Source: Nitzschia sp. pyKryTriq1 (lineage: Eukaryota; Bacillariophyta; Bacillariophyceae; Bacillariales; Bacillariaceae). Taken from it: DNA of 64,000 nt. The stretch spans positions 2,590,629 through 2,654,628 of the forward strand of contig OY101119.1 of the NCBI GenBank assembly GCA_956465555.1. Direction: 5' to 3'. Positions 52,846-63,348 of the stretch are shown here, one piece after another (positions within the stretch are counted from its first letter, which is position 1; each line of letters begins with the position of its first letter). A program made the position numbers and the translations under genes. Below the pieces are notes generated by a model. The model had not been told where the DNA came from. It saw only the letters and a list, made by a program, of their open reading frames with translations, and did not search any database.

Positions 52846-54642
52846 ATGTCCAACAGCAACAACAATAACAATAACAACAAGCGTGGGATTGATACCCTCT
52901 TGACGACGCGTGGCAAGTCGCTCCAAACGGGCGAAGAGATTCGCTTTACATTGGTTAAAGGTCCCGCTTTCCCACTTGCTCCGGATCCTGTGAATCCCAA
53001 GGCCCCAAAGGAACAATTTCCCTTGATTGCCAAATTTGGAGAATCGGTCGTCACACCGCATTTTGACCAAGTGCCTTGGAATAGCGCTCGCTTGTACCAA
53101 CAAGATGTGCCAAAGGCACAAGACGACTCGGATGAAGAGGCCTCGGAAAAACAACAAACGAAGAAACGATGGCGTCCTCGTCGCAAGGAACTCCCGAAAC
53201 GTCAGTGGGTGCTACAAGAACAAGTCGAATTCTTGGAAACCATGATGGCCAAGCGTCAGAAAAAAGCCCCACCGGATCATTCCGTCAGCTCTCGTTATGA
53301 AGGAATTCCCGAACACAATCCCAGTCAGTTTTGTTTGGTGGAAGAACCCACTGAGGGTAGTGGTGGTGCTGGCAATAATAATGTCTTGCAAGTGTCACTC
53401 TTGCCCACTCCGAACGCTACCATTACCTTTGCGCAACCCAAGGCTCGCAAGACCTTGACCATGACGGAAGCCGAGCTAGCTATTGAAGATCAACGAGGTA
53501 AAATGACCCGTTTTATGATGCATGATAAACACAAATTCTTGCATTCTACCACCAATCAGGCTTCGACCAGTGAATCGCGCAAACGTCTCTTTGGCAAACT
53601 ACAAAAGGTCCAGAAAGCAAATGCCGACGACGAAGAAGAAGACGATATCATGGGGGATTTGGCATTTCGGAATCGCAAAGGAACTGGGCGAGCTCGGAAA
53701 GAACTTTTGGATACTTTGGGCGATTCTAGTCTCAAAGTGGATGCGGACGGTGTGTTGGGCGGCACCAACGACTCGGAATTTGGAAAGGGACAACGATTTG
53801 GGCGTTTCCAACAAGGGGAAAAGAAAGGCGACACAGGTGGCGACAAAGATGACACGGCGGGAGCGGAACCGTCCACCAAAGGCAATGATGGTCTTGCCAT
53901 GGCGGATGATTTTTATCAACGGGATGTTCAAGCGGAGTATGAAGAATTAGATTACGATGCCAACGAACAGTTCGATGACGACGATGTCGATGTTGGAGAA
54001 ACCGAAGTGGTGGTAGAAGGGTCAGGATTTGCGGAAGAGGATGACGATGAGGATCTCGAGGAGGAGGAACTTGGTGATAAGCCATCTGGTGCCGAAGGTT
54101 TGGCGTCAGTGGCCGGCTTTCGACTGCTGTTGGCCAAGGCACGCGGAGAGATTACTCCCGAGCAAGCTGCCGAAGCGGCCGAAGGTGCCAAGCTCAAGGA
54201 GAAACAAAAGGAAGAATTCGAAAGAAAGGCCGACGAAAGCAAGAAACGCAAACGAAACGAAGAAGACGATCATTTGGCCCAAATTATGGCCGCAGCTGAG
54301 AAATCACGCGAAGAAGCCGAACGTAAAAAGAAAGAGGCTGAACAAACCAAGGCCGAACAGCCGCCGACCAAGCAAGCCAAACTTGACGACTCGACCGGTG
54401 TCCAAGTCGATGAACATGGTCAGCGTATCATTAATCTCAAGGCTGTGCAAAAGGAGATTTGGTTGCGTCATGGAACGATCCCAATGAAACGATTGATGAA
54501 GATCTTTGACATTAAAAAGAAAACGTCCGTTGAACGACAGAACAAGTTTCGAGAAGTGGTCAAAGAACTGTGTACAATGGAATCGGACCCCGTCGATGGT
54601 CGCATGTTGGTACTCAAGCAACACTACAGTGCCATGGGGTAG
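52846..54642 (+). CDS. TFIIF alpha subunit (RAP74/GTF2F1-like)
   Basis: The protein has 598 residues and one exon. TFIIF-alpha recruits RNA polymerase II to the preinitiation complex and aids elongation. The N-terminal part reads IRFTLVKGPAFPL, then PWNSARLYQQD, then ARKTLTMTEAELAIEDQRGK with the family's RxxxMxxD-type helix. The signature acidic centre QAEYEELDYDANEQFDDDD (about 365-383) is followed by a long Glu/Lys-rich charged linker. A C-terminal winged helix (about 525-598) reads QRIINLKAVQKEIWLRHGTI and MKRLMKIFDIKKKT; this domain contacts the CTD phosphatase FCP1 and TFIIB in other species. The poly-Asn run after the start is the only oddity. Confidence 0.88.
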   Translation: MSNSNNNNNNNKRGIDTLLTTRGKSLQTGEEIRFTLVKGPAFPLAPDPVNPKAPKEQFPLIAKFGESVVTPHFDQVPWNSARLYQQDVPKAQDDSDEEASEKQQTKKRWRPRRKELPKRQWVLQEQVEFLETMMAKRQKKAPPDHSVSSRYEGIPEHNPSQFCLVEEPTEGSGGAGNNNVLQVSLLPTPNATITFAQPKARKTLTMTEAELAIEDQRGKMTRFMMHDKHKFLHSTTNQASTSESRKRLFGKLQKVQKANADDEEEDDIMGDLAFRNRKGTGRARKELLDTLGDSSLKVDADGVLGGTNDSEFGKGQRFGRFQQGEKKGDTGGDKDDTAGAEPSTKGNDGLAMADDFYQRDVQAEYEELDYDANEQFDDDDVDVGETEVVVEGSGFAEEDDDEDLEEEELGDKPSGAEGLASVAGFRLLLAKARGEITPEQAAEAAEGAKLKEKQKEEFERKADESKKRKRNEEDDHLAQIMAAAEKSREEAERKKKEAEQTKAEQPPTKQAKLDDSTGVQVDEHGQRIINLKAVQKEIWLRHGTIPMKRLMKIFDIKKKTSVERQNKFREVVKELCTMESDPVDGRMLVLKQHYSAMG

Positions 54643-54940
54643 ATATTGTCATGTTCGTACTCTGTACAAGTACGAGTAAACGAGACGCCATTGTTCTCCT
54701 CCAATAAAAAAATTCCAGTATTCTACGTATCTCTTTCTCTTAATTACTCTCTAGAGGAGCGAACTCCCCACAGAAAAAGTTCCGTTCCTTTCAGTAGATG
54801 GACTGATTTGTCTACAGATGGGTCCGACGTCTGGGTAGACGCTCGACTGGCTACTAGTCTAGTAGAGAGAGTAGAGAGTGAGAAGAAGCAGGAGAATACT
54901 TTTTGCTATGCATATACTTTCTGAACTGAGACGAACTATT

Positions 54941-57900
54941 CTAATGGGAGGAAGTATACCCCTGGTCGGCGACTTCCGTCTCGTGCAACGTTTGCAGCGT
55001 TATGTGCGGCACGTCCTCGAAGTTAGCCCCCAATTCTTCTTGGTCTTCTCTCTTTTGCTTGGTAAGAACCTTTTGTATCAAGTTTTCCAGTCGATCCAAC
55101 CTAGCCAAGACTTCACGATTTGGACCCAATGCGACCTCGCCGCTTTCAGTGTCCTTTCGATCCATACCATACATGCGAGAAATCATTCTCCTCAGCACGT
55201 ATTCCGTCGACCGCTCAATGTACTCCAACAGGATGCCTCTAAATTTCTCGCTCGGAACAACCTGCTCAACCAAGACGGCCGCCGAGAAGTTCACAGCGGT
55301 CAACAACTGCATGGACATGCCAATCGTCAACAGAATAAATGGAATAGCCATCAAAGGCTGGTCTGCTCGAAATGTGTATGCCACCTCTTCAAAGATATAC
55401 AGGAAGCTCCAAAGTGACCCAGTTAACCATGTAATGATCAAAATCCAACGAAGAAATATCAACGAGATGTAGGTAAAGCTCGCAGTGGACATCTTTTCAG
55501 ACCACTTGGATTGGGAAGGACGGATGAACTTCTCCATGACAGCGTGGCTCCCAAGGAATTGTGCCCTCGCTCTACGCAACGTAAAGAAGAATCATAAGTT
55601 AGCAATATTATGAAAACAAAATTGTGCGCAAAAAAGAAGACCACAAGTAACCGACCTCCGAAATAAGATGACACTGGACTCTTGTGAGTTTGAATATGAA
55701 AGTGTGACAAGTGCGATTAGGACATTCAGGAGGATGATCGTCCCGAAAAAAGTGGTAACAAACCAAAGGAATGTGACACCTTTAAGGCGATTGTACTGTT
55801 CCAATTCAAAGTCTCCGACAACAATCGCATAAGTCCGCAGGTAGGCGTCGAAACTTCTCGGTGAGCAGAATTCCTCCACCGCTGGATCATTATCGTCAGC
55901 AGAGCAATCGAGGTCATCATCATATCTGACCACTAGTTGGAACATATCCCCGACCGTGATAACAAAAATACACAAAACGACCACAAAGAAACGAATATCA
56001 TACAGCATCTGCATTGGTGGGAGATGAGTTGTCAGAGACCGATTGGACAGAGCATTCAATGAATGCAGCAATACGTACCCTTGTCAAAGCCAGAATGAAA
56101 GTCGCAAGGTCCTCGTTCACGACCTTCAGGAATCCAAGCATCCGTACCCATAGGAGACCAAGAATAAATGCATAAACAAAAGGACTAAGTGAAGAACAAG
56201 TTAGAGGAGGCCCCGTGTTTGATTGTCACAATACATCGTCTCACTCACAATTCCGTCTCTTCGGCGCCCCCCTTGTCAAGCCGGACGGCCGCCCACAATG
56301 CCAATACGGTGCCAGAGATTTCAATCAATGGCCACCACCCAAAGGCGACCCTCATTGCGTTGCGTTTTGAAATCCTCGACAAGGACACAAACTCACAGAC
56401 CTTGAAGACGAGCTCATGTGTAGCAATCCAAAAGATGACTGATTGCAGGCGCATCCAAGGGAAATGAATAAAAAATTCTTCATCTGGAATATCCTCAAGA
56501 ACTACCTGCCGAAAAACTAATATAAGGCACAAGTGCAATAAAAACTCGCCAATGCCTGTTCCAACGGTGAATGGAGTCATCATCTGACGGTTCATGATAA
56601 AACAGACCAAAGGAGTTGCAACGGCCTTGTTTGTCGCATCCTCGCCAGCGATGAGAAGTGTAGGAATGACATCTCCCAGATTATCAACGGCCTTGAAAAT
56701 TTTTCGCTTGGCAGAGTGAAATTCTTTCTCGTCTGCGGGCTGAGCCTTGCGGTAGCCGCCGACATGGTCTTCCACTTTCAACCTCGACAGAGCTTTAAGA
56801 AAGTCTAAAGCGACATCCAACGACGTGCCTTTGGTGTATCGCATCATTGATGTCAACCACGGACCAATAATTTCTGGGCAAAAGAAAGCGCGGCGCATCG
56901 CAGAACATTCCACAATGAACGACCGAGTCTCCTTCGACTCGATAAGAAGGACCGTTCTCAAAAGACCAGGAATTGCCGCAATATTCTGAGCCAAGGCTTT
57001 CCTTTGTTCGCGCTGCCTGGTATATGCTAATGTGGGCCGTATCTTTTTGTTGGGATCCAATGGTTTGCCTCCTAGATGATCCATGCCAAAAGAGAGCATC
57101 TCAAAGCACCACTCGACTTCGTCAAAAACCAACACAGGCGGAAAACGATTCGAAGATTTGCTCATCGAGTCTCTCAGATTGGCGACGATTGAGCTCCCTT
57201 GACTTGCATTCAAATTGACCGAGCTCACCCTTTCACTGAAACTCATCATGCTGGTAGTAGCATCCGGGGACTTCTCCTCTTTGACTCCATTCATGGATTG
57301 TAGTTTCCGATTTATCTTGGCTATTACAGCTGATACACTTCGAGACTGCGAACTCTCTCCGGAGTTCCGCTGTTCGGCCTGTTCTCGACTGTCGAATGCC
57401 CATTCAACCCATTTCAGGATCAGATACGTGAATGGCATCCGACCATCGGAATCCAACGTCACAATGCCTTCTGGGTAGACATCCATCAGAAAGAGAGCAC
57501 ATTTCGTCGCTGCTTTTCGACCATCACTAGAGTCGATCAACTCTGAGTTATTACTCAGAACATGCAGGGGAAGGCGACCATGCGAGTCTTGTTGCTTGAC
57601 CATGTTTGGGTATCTTTCCACCAAGTCGCCGACACGTCGAAAATCAATAGACTTGGCCGCACAAATATAATGCAACCTTGTCTGCCCTTGACTATCACTG
57701 AAACTATCCAGCTGAGCCAGTTCTCTCATCGAAGTTCTCTTCTTGATTACAGTACGACGTCGGTGTGGGACCGCCTTATTTGTTCGATCCATTCTTGGTG
57801 GGACACCATCTTCATACTCTTGCTGTTGATCCGTGCCACGAGGATACGTCGTTGGAACACGAAATTCTTCACTGGCATATGGTCGGTTTGGGAAGGCTGG

Positions 57901-58242
57901 AGTCGATACGTCTGAGAATATCGGAAGACTACCTGTACTTTCGAACTCTTCTATCCTACCGGTACCACCTGATTCTTCGACTAGAGGTATTTGCCTAGAA
58001 GTAGAAGTAGCAGATGGAGCTGAGGCCGATGGGGCTTGTGGCGTCACACGTCGGACCCGTAGGTTCCCAGAGAAAATCTGTAAATCTTCCAGCAGCTCTT
58101 CCAATGTTTGATTTTCTCTTGGAGTTAACACTCTTGTCGTCGAGTCCTCTTCGTTCTCCCAGACAAATTCGAATCGCGGTTCATCACGAGCCACCGACGA
58201 TGATGATTCGTCACCCAGTATTTTTGTTTCAATCCTATCCAT
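54941..58242 (-). CDS. Ankyrin-repeat TRP-like cation channel
   Basis: There are four exons on the minus strand, 56249-58242, 56079-56184, 55656-56008 and 54941-55571, with introns of 64, 70 and 84 bp, giving 1027 residues. Ankyrin-type repeats lie at about 185-280 (GQTRLHYICAAKSIDF, HGRLPLHVLSNN, DGRMPFTYLI). Six hydrophobic helices follow from about 570 to 797. The fifth and sixth flank a pore-like loop with TYAIVVGDFELEQY (about 752-765), and TIILLNVLIALVTLSY forms the last helix. Ankyrin N-terminus plus a six-helix cation-channel unit fits the TRP/polycystin superfamily. Exon 4 adds two more hydrophobic helices and a short coiled coil (LARLDRLENLIQKVL), which is atypical. Selectivity and stimulus are unknown. 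Confidence 0.75.
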
Positions 58243-58935
58243 GATAATAATCTTCTAATGTTCTGAAAATACGAAGTGCAGCAACGGTCCACTTTTTGAT
58301 ATTATTTCCCCCGCCTTTCTGGTCGGTTACGTATACTATCGATCGACGAGTATTTAAAAGTTCTCGCCAAGAACGAAAAGAACAAAGAAAGAGAGAAGAG
58401 TTTCGGCAGTACTATGGTACTCTATCATCCCTGCAACAAAGAGAAGTCCCGATGAACGACGAATGAATGTTGATGAAGAGGAAGAGAGGCAAAGTGGAAG
58501 AAAAAAGGAAGGAAAGTACTGTAAAAGTGGAGGTGCATGGGGAATGAGGAGGCGAACCCCAATGCTGTACTGTACAGTATGTCATTTACCCCGGTATTTC
58601 GCTCTTTCGTCATGCATAAAGACAGTAGATAGATCCCGTAATATTAAAATTTGCTTGGATATAACGTTAAACACAGAACCTTCTTATTTATGTAGAGATG
58701 CGTTGCAGGAAGTCTCGCGAACTTGTCGACGATGATGGACGACGTCCACGACGACGACGCGAGGATAGTGTATTGTGATGTTTTTACTCCATTCATCATC
58801 ATCATCATCATCATCATCACGACTGACACAACAAATACATCCAACAACAAATAAACATGCCGACAAGAGGGCCCCGCTTTCACTAGTCTCCAGACCTACA
58901 CTCGCAGCCACAGCCACAGCCACGGCTACGTGTAC
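58243..58935. other. Divergent promoter region with a CAT microsatellite
   Basis: These 693 bases separate the channel gene and the J-protein gene, which point away from each other. An (ATC)n microsatellite lies at about 58793-58818, a GCCACAGCCACAGCCACGGC run at 58909-58925, and AAGAGAAAG-type purine runs near 58375-58400. No gene is seen. Confidence 0.55.
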
Positions 58936-60144
58936 ATGATGGCAAATCATAATCGTCACCGAAAGATCTTCGTCGCCGTTCTTCTTTTTGCCTTGCTTGT
59001 ATTGTCCAATACGCTATGCTTCATACAGGCTGTTGCTGGCGACCGCAATCATAATCCGTATCAAGTTCTGGGTGTGACTCGTAGTGCGGCACAAAAAGAA
59101 ATTGAGAAAAGCTACAAAAGTCTCTGCTTGAAATTTCACCCAGACAAGAATGTGAACCGACCGCAAAAAGAACGGGAGCAATGCGAAAACAAATTCAAAG
59201 AAATCCAGCATGCGTACTCGTTGATTGGAAATGAAAAATCACGGCGATCGTATGAAATGCAAGAGGCCTATGGAATCCCGAGATCATCATCGTCGTCGTC
59301 GTCGTCGTCGTCCTATGCAAGCAGTAGACCTTCCTCCTTCGGTGGCAGTGATCCGCTTGCGGACGCTTTCTTTCGGGCATTTCAACAGTCGGGACCTTCC
59401 ATGTACTTTGCCAAAGGGCCTGATGGTCGACCCAGATTTGGGGTTCGGCGAGCATTTCCTACTGGTCCAGCCGAATACGCAATGCCAGGAAACCTTTCAT
59501 TCAAGTCCATCTACCATCAAAAAGTAAAGGTTCCGCTCGAACAATTATATACTGGAGCCGACTTTGAATTCAAGCTAGTGGACAACATCTGGACTCGGTG
59601 GCGAGCGGCGATTCGTGGAAAGATTATATACTTGTCACTTTACCAAGGATTGATTTATTCCATGCCCATGATACGAACCAGCAGGGTCCTAGCGGCCATT
59701 GTGGGTATGTTCATCGTACATGCCACACTCCCCAAGCCTGATCCGCTGCAATCCTACTTGTCAACTCTTCCTCGAGGCTCCAAGGGCAACGGCACCAAAG
59801 TGAGATTTCAGCAAACAAGGAATAGTCTACCAGAAGTGGTTTTTGAGTTACAGGAAGCGCCTCATCGTCGCTACTCTCGCGTGGATAATGATTTGCATAC
59901 CTTTGTTCGTATCAAGAAGAGAGAAGCCGAACTTGGATGTACCAAACGGATTCCAAATCTGGATCCAAGCCAAGATCCAATATCGATTGAAGTTCCTCCT
60001 CAGGCGGCCCATGGTGATACCATTCGTATCCGAGGCAAGGGATGGCCGATTCGAAATGCCAATATCCATGGCGATCTTCTAGTGAAAGTTGAAATACAGG
60101 AGCAAGGAGGCAAGAAGCAGCGCGGCAAGAGACGAAAGAACTAG
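58936..60144 (+). CDS. ER-type DnaJ/Hsp40 protein with a membrane insert
   Basis: The protein has 402 residues from the ATG at 58936, one exon. Residues 10-33 are a signal peptide or signal anchor. A J-domain at about 38-108 has NPYQVLGVTRSAAQKEIEKS, LKFHPDKN with HPD at 68-70, and FKEIQHAYSLIGNEKSRRSYE. A Ser-rich linker follows (poly-Ser at about 117-126), with no cysteine zinc finger, so it is type II-like. The C-terminal substrate-binding domain starts at KVKVPLEQLYTGAD and ends in SIEVPPQAAHGDTIRIRGKGWP. A hydrophobic stretch at about 228-265 (IIYLSLYQGLIY, VLAAIVGMFIVHATL) interrupts its first half. It would act as a cochaperone of BiP-type Hsp70 in the ER membrane or lumen. Confidence 0.85.
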   Translation: MMANHNRHRKIFVAVLLFALLVLSNTLCFIQAVAGDRNHNPYQVLGVTRSAAQKEIEKSYKSLCLKFHPDKNVNRPQKEREQCENKFKEIQHAYSLIGNEKSRRSYEMQEAYGIPRSSSSSSSSSSYASSRPSSFGGSDPLADAFFRAFQQSGPSMYFAKGPDGRPRFGVRRAFPTGPAEYAMPGNLSFKSIYHQKVKVPLEQLYTGADFEFKLVDNIWTRWRAAIRGKIIYLSLYQGLIYSMPMIRTSRVLAAIVGMFIVHATLPKPDPLQSYLSTLPRGSKGNGTKVRFQQTRNSLPEVVFELQEAPHRRYSRVDNDLHTFVRIKKREAELGCTKRIPNLDPSQDPISIEVPPQAAHGDTIRIRGKGWPIRNANIHGDLLVKVEIQEQGGKKQRGKRRKN

Positions 60145-60279
60145 CAGAATGATGATGAACTCTACGAACACCACGTACACTCGTACACTACAATTTCCAA
60201 AAGAATGTCAGTAGTCAGTAAATCCGCTGACTCATTCAATCCTTATCAATGATTGATTCTTCAAAATCATCAATTCTCC

Positions 60280-60679
60280 TTTGCTTGTGCTGAAGGTGCC
60301 TGGTATGGAAAAGGCGTGTATCACGCGAGAGATGCATCACACTCTGCATACCCACTGTATTCGTAAGTGAAAGCCAACACGCACAGGGAAAGTTGCCACG
60401 AGAGTGTCAACGTGTTACGAACGAGTTTTGCTTTTTGCATTACTTGTCAGAGTCCCGGATTCAAAATGGTTTCTATACATCATGGCAAACCGTGTCGCTG
60501 TTGGTGAATACTGTCGAGTTAGAATAGACGCTGTCACTCCGGACCTTCGTGATCCTGCTACGCAATCATTGTACGACTCCACCGTCAACAACAACATGAC
60601 CAATCCAGGTATTTTTGTGACCTATCATGACGCGCAAGCATATCCGGAGTACTGCTTGATTAAATTCAAGGTTCACTAA
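60280..60679 (+). pseudogene. 5'-truncated PARP catalytic-domain relic
   Basis: Two exon-like blocks, about 60280-60362 and 60451-60679, join in frame across an 88-bp GT-AG intron. The first reads CAEGAWYGKGVYHARDASHSA, the YGKGVYFA block that carries the conserved Tyr of the poly/mono-ADP-ribosyltransferase triad. The second reads ANRVAVGEYC, then LYDSTVNNNMTNPGIFVTYHDAQ and AYPEYCLIKF, the family's C-terminal strands. The block with the NAD-binding HGT histidine is missing: an in-frame TGA lies just upstream, and the J-protein gene ends 135 bp before. The piece is therefore a remnant, though the surviving frame and splice sites are intact. The stop lies 21 bp from the stop of the convergent DOHH gene. 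Confidence 0.8.
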
Positions 60680-60700
60680 TTGCACGTGCTATAGTCATGT

Positions 60701-61795
60701 TTATAATATTGCGACATTGAAATGCTGCGCCAGAACATCCTTCCTAGCTTTCTCATCCAATCGTTTGTGCTGTCCAAAATTAGCAGGTGCGGCACCATCC
60801 AAATCCAAATCTTCCTTCTTGTCTTCTTCGATCGTCTCAGTCTCCTCCGATTGCACAGCAGCGTGTCCCCAGTAATCAGCAGCATCCAAAGCGACGATAC
60901 AAGATTCGGCGACGGCTAGAATTTCGTCTTGCTGGTACTTGTGGAGAATCTCTTCGATTCGATGCCACTGGGCGGATTCCGTCACATCAATGGCACCCAG
61001 TGCTTCAGCAGACTCATGTCGGACCATTACATGTTCTTCCTTTCTCGCCAAAGACGTCTCCAGTGCATCAATACTCGCCGGATGTTGTAGCTGGCCCAAG
61101 ACAAAAGCCACTTCGTGTCGGAGCAACGGACTGGATTGATCGGCGACCAGCGCCCTACAGAGTTGCTGGACGGATTCTTCTCCCCCACGATTTCGCAACG
61201 AAAACATGACCCGATACCGTTCCACTAAATCCAAAGACTCGTCACACAACAAATCTCCCAGCTCGGTCGCTGTCAAATCGGCATGCTGTGGATCCGCTTC
61301 GACCGGATCGACACTGGAGTACGGCGCCAACATACACGCACATCCGACTTGGGCGTTGGGATTTTGAATGCGATGCAAGGCTAGTCGACAGGTATCGGCG
61401 AGTTCATCCAAGGATCCCGTGTATTTTTGGTACGTGGATTCCAACACTTGTGTCGACTCCGAGCTCGCAATGGCACCCAAGGCTTCGGCAGCCTCATGCC
61501 GCACCATGACACAATCATGTTCGGCTTCTAACAATGAGTGCAGTGTCTGACACGCCAACGGAGTTTGCAGTTGACCCAAAACGTAGGCAAATTCATGTCT
61601 CAGCAACGAACCATGCCTTGGCTCAAACACTTGTTGGCAGAGCAGCGCGACAATTTCCGGCGATTCTTCGTTGTTCTTTTGGGCGTTGACAAAGAGTTGC
61701 TTACAATAGTAGGCAGCACGCATTCGCTTGCCAATTGGACTGGAAGGATCTTCCAAAGTCAGTTTGAGTTCTTCAAAAGGAGGTATCGTCCACAT
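60701..61795 (-). CDS. DOHH: Deoxyhypusine hydroxylase
   Basis: The protein has 364 residues and one exon. DOHH is a diiron HEAT-repeat enzyme that hydroxylates deoxyhypusine in eIF5A. Four His-Glu motifs supply the metal ligands: LLRHEFAYVLGQ (67-68), MVRHEAAEALGAI (100-101), LLRHEVAFVLGQLQ (227-228) and MVRHESAEALGAI (260-261). The two halves mirror each other, as in all DOHH, with NPNAQVGCACMLAPYSSVDP as the linker and RYRVMFSLRN beginning the second half. The 80-residue acidic tail after the last repeat is longer than in animals or yeast. Start and length fit the family. Confidence 0.93.
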   Translation of the reverse strand: MWTIPPFEELKLTLEDPSSPIGKRMRAAYYCKQLFVNAQKNNEESPEIVALLCQQVFEPRHGSLLRHEFAYVLGQLQTPLACQTLHSLLEAEHDCVMVRHEAAEALGAIASSESTQVLESTYQKYTGSLDELADTCRLALHRIQNPNAQVGCACMLAPYSSVDPVEADPQHADLTATELGDLLCDESLDLVERYRVMFSLRNRGGEESVQQLCRALVADQSSPLLRHEVAFVLGQLQHPASIDALETSLARKEEHVMVRHESAEALGAIDVTESAQWHRIEEILHKYQQDEILAVAESCIVALDAADYWGHAAVQSEETETIEEDKKEDLDLDGAAPANFGQHKRLDEKARKDVLAQHFNVAIL

Positions 61796-62691
61796 GATGT
61801 CAAGTCAAGTCAAGTCAATGATGAGTTGTGGCTTGGCAAAGACAGATTATGTGTTATGTGATGTTGGATCAATCAAAATGGGAGATGGTACTTGCACTTG
61901 TGCGTTGTGGTACAGTGGCGACCATGGTCGATCGAGACAAAGCGGCAAGAACGCAAGAACTGAGAAAAGTAATAAAATCGACTGGCCCGGAGCGATGGAC
62001 TGCTACGACCCAATGTACACACGACAGACGACAGACATCCAAAAGACGACTCACTCGAACGATCTCAAGATCAAGAAATGCATCATCTCCGTCAAAATAA
62101 GCTACCGGTACTGGTACAGTATGTTGTTTTAGACTACATAGCGAAGTGGATGATATCATTGCTCTCGCCTCTAAGGTAATGGCAGTAGCTACATTAGACG
62201 GTGCACTTTTTCGCTGCTTTACGATATAATACTACAAGTACTGTACTGTACTGTACTTGTCCCGTACCTGGGTACTCGTAGTCGCGAAAGACTACAGACC
62301 ACAGGTATCCGACAACAAATCCTATATTCATTGCACACAACATATACTTTAGTTGGACACAAAAGCAGAGCACATGATACATCATGACTACATATGCATT
62401 TAGTAGATAGTAGTTGTAATCATATAATTCTCGCTTCACGTGAGTTTGGAGGACGTGTTGTCCAATCCAAGGGACAGACAGTCAATCTGTACAACCGATC
62501 AGTCGTCATGCATGGTGAGCGTCACCTGTGTCCTTTTCTCATCGCTGAGCGTAGTAGTGCGTTGATATGGTGCAATAACAATATATGAAAATGTAGAAAG
62601 ACTTGACGTGGTCAAGCATGGAGAGTACAGAGGGTGGTCGTACTTTTTCAGAATTCGTTGAAAGAACAAACGTTAGAGCGATGCAATTTGT
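61796..62691. other. Intergenic, palindrome cluster
   Basis: A tandem GTCAAGTCAA repeat lies at 61799-61818 directly upstream of the DOHH start. A GTAC palindrome cluster lies at 62234-62275, with CTGTACTGTACTGTAC at its centre. No gene is seen; open frames are short and lack domains. Confidence 0.5.
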
Positions 62692-63348
62692 TCAAGCAGT
62701 CGCCATAGCTGGATTTTTCGGATGTTCCTCTTCTAAATGACACGCCCCATTTAGCAGGTTTGCTTTGAGATCTTCAGCGACCGCACGTTCCCCAAACCAC
62801 ATGCTAAGAAAGGCGCGTTGAAAGTCCCGACCAGGAATGTTCCCCTTGTGCACACCCTGATCGACCATGACAGTATTGCCTCCTACCAGCTGAACAGTCT
62901 GAGTGCCACCATTCTCGATTTTGTTGGTAAACAGTTTAATAAATGCATCTCGATCTGATTCGTATCCATCGTATTTATAGCTGACGGAGTGTTCCAATTG
63001 CTGCGACCACGCGGATACCACACGCCCTTGATCCACCGTCCGCAAAAAGGTAAAATCAAATTGCATGGGAATATTGCTTCTGTGACTGTGCCAAACATCC
63101 TTCTCGCTCAATAACGGAGACGCACTGTAGAAACCTGCCACGTACACGTTAATGTCCCACCCGAAAAAGTTGATTGATCGGACACCGTGACCATTTTTCT
63201 TCAATGCCACGCCATCCACATGCTTGACACTGGGCCACTTGACTTCATCTGGAGGCGTGGTTGCCGCCGTCGCTTCCTCCATAAAACCAAACATGGTGAA
63301 CAATAGTAGTAGTTGTAGTAAAAGTAAGACTGGTGATCTCCAAAACAT
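62692..63348 (-). CDS. Chalcone-isomerase-like secreted protein
   Basis: The protein has 218 residues from the ATG at 63348. An in-frame ATG at 63375 and a longer open frame upstream are possible. Residues 6-28 form a signal peptide (SPVLLLLQLLLLFTMFGF, then ATA). The mature part fits the chalcone-isomerase-like domain: VDGVALKKNGHGVRSINFFG, then WDINVYVAGFYSASPL, FTFLRTVDQGRVVSAWSQQL, and IPGRDFQRAFLSMWFGER. Bacterial and algal members of this family lack the plant flavonoid active site and are thought to bind fatty acids or heme-like ligands, so true chalcone isomerase activity is unlikely. The N-terminus suggests secretion or import into the plastid. Confidence 0.8.
   Translation of the reverse strand: MFWRSPVLLLLQLLLLFTMFGFMEEATAATTPPDEVKWPSVKHVDGVALKKNGHGVRSINFFGWDINVYVAGFYSASPLLSEKDVWHSHRSNIPMQFDFTFLRTVDQGRVVSAWSQQLEHSVSYKYDGYESDRDAFIKLFTNKIENGGTQTVQLVGGNTVMVDQGVHKGNIPGRDFQRAFLSMWFGERAVAEDLKANLLNGACHLEEEHPKNPAMATA

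Noticed and set aside
53556-54251. Minus-strand frames opposite TFIIF-alpha
   Set aside because: They are antisense to an acidic, Lys/Glu-rich coding region, which leaves long stop-free frames without meaning.
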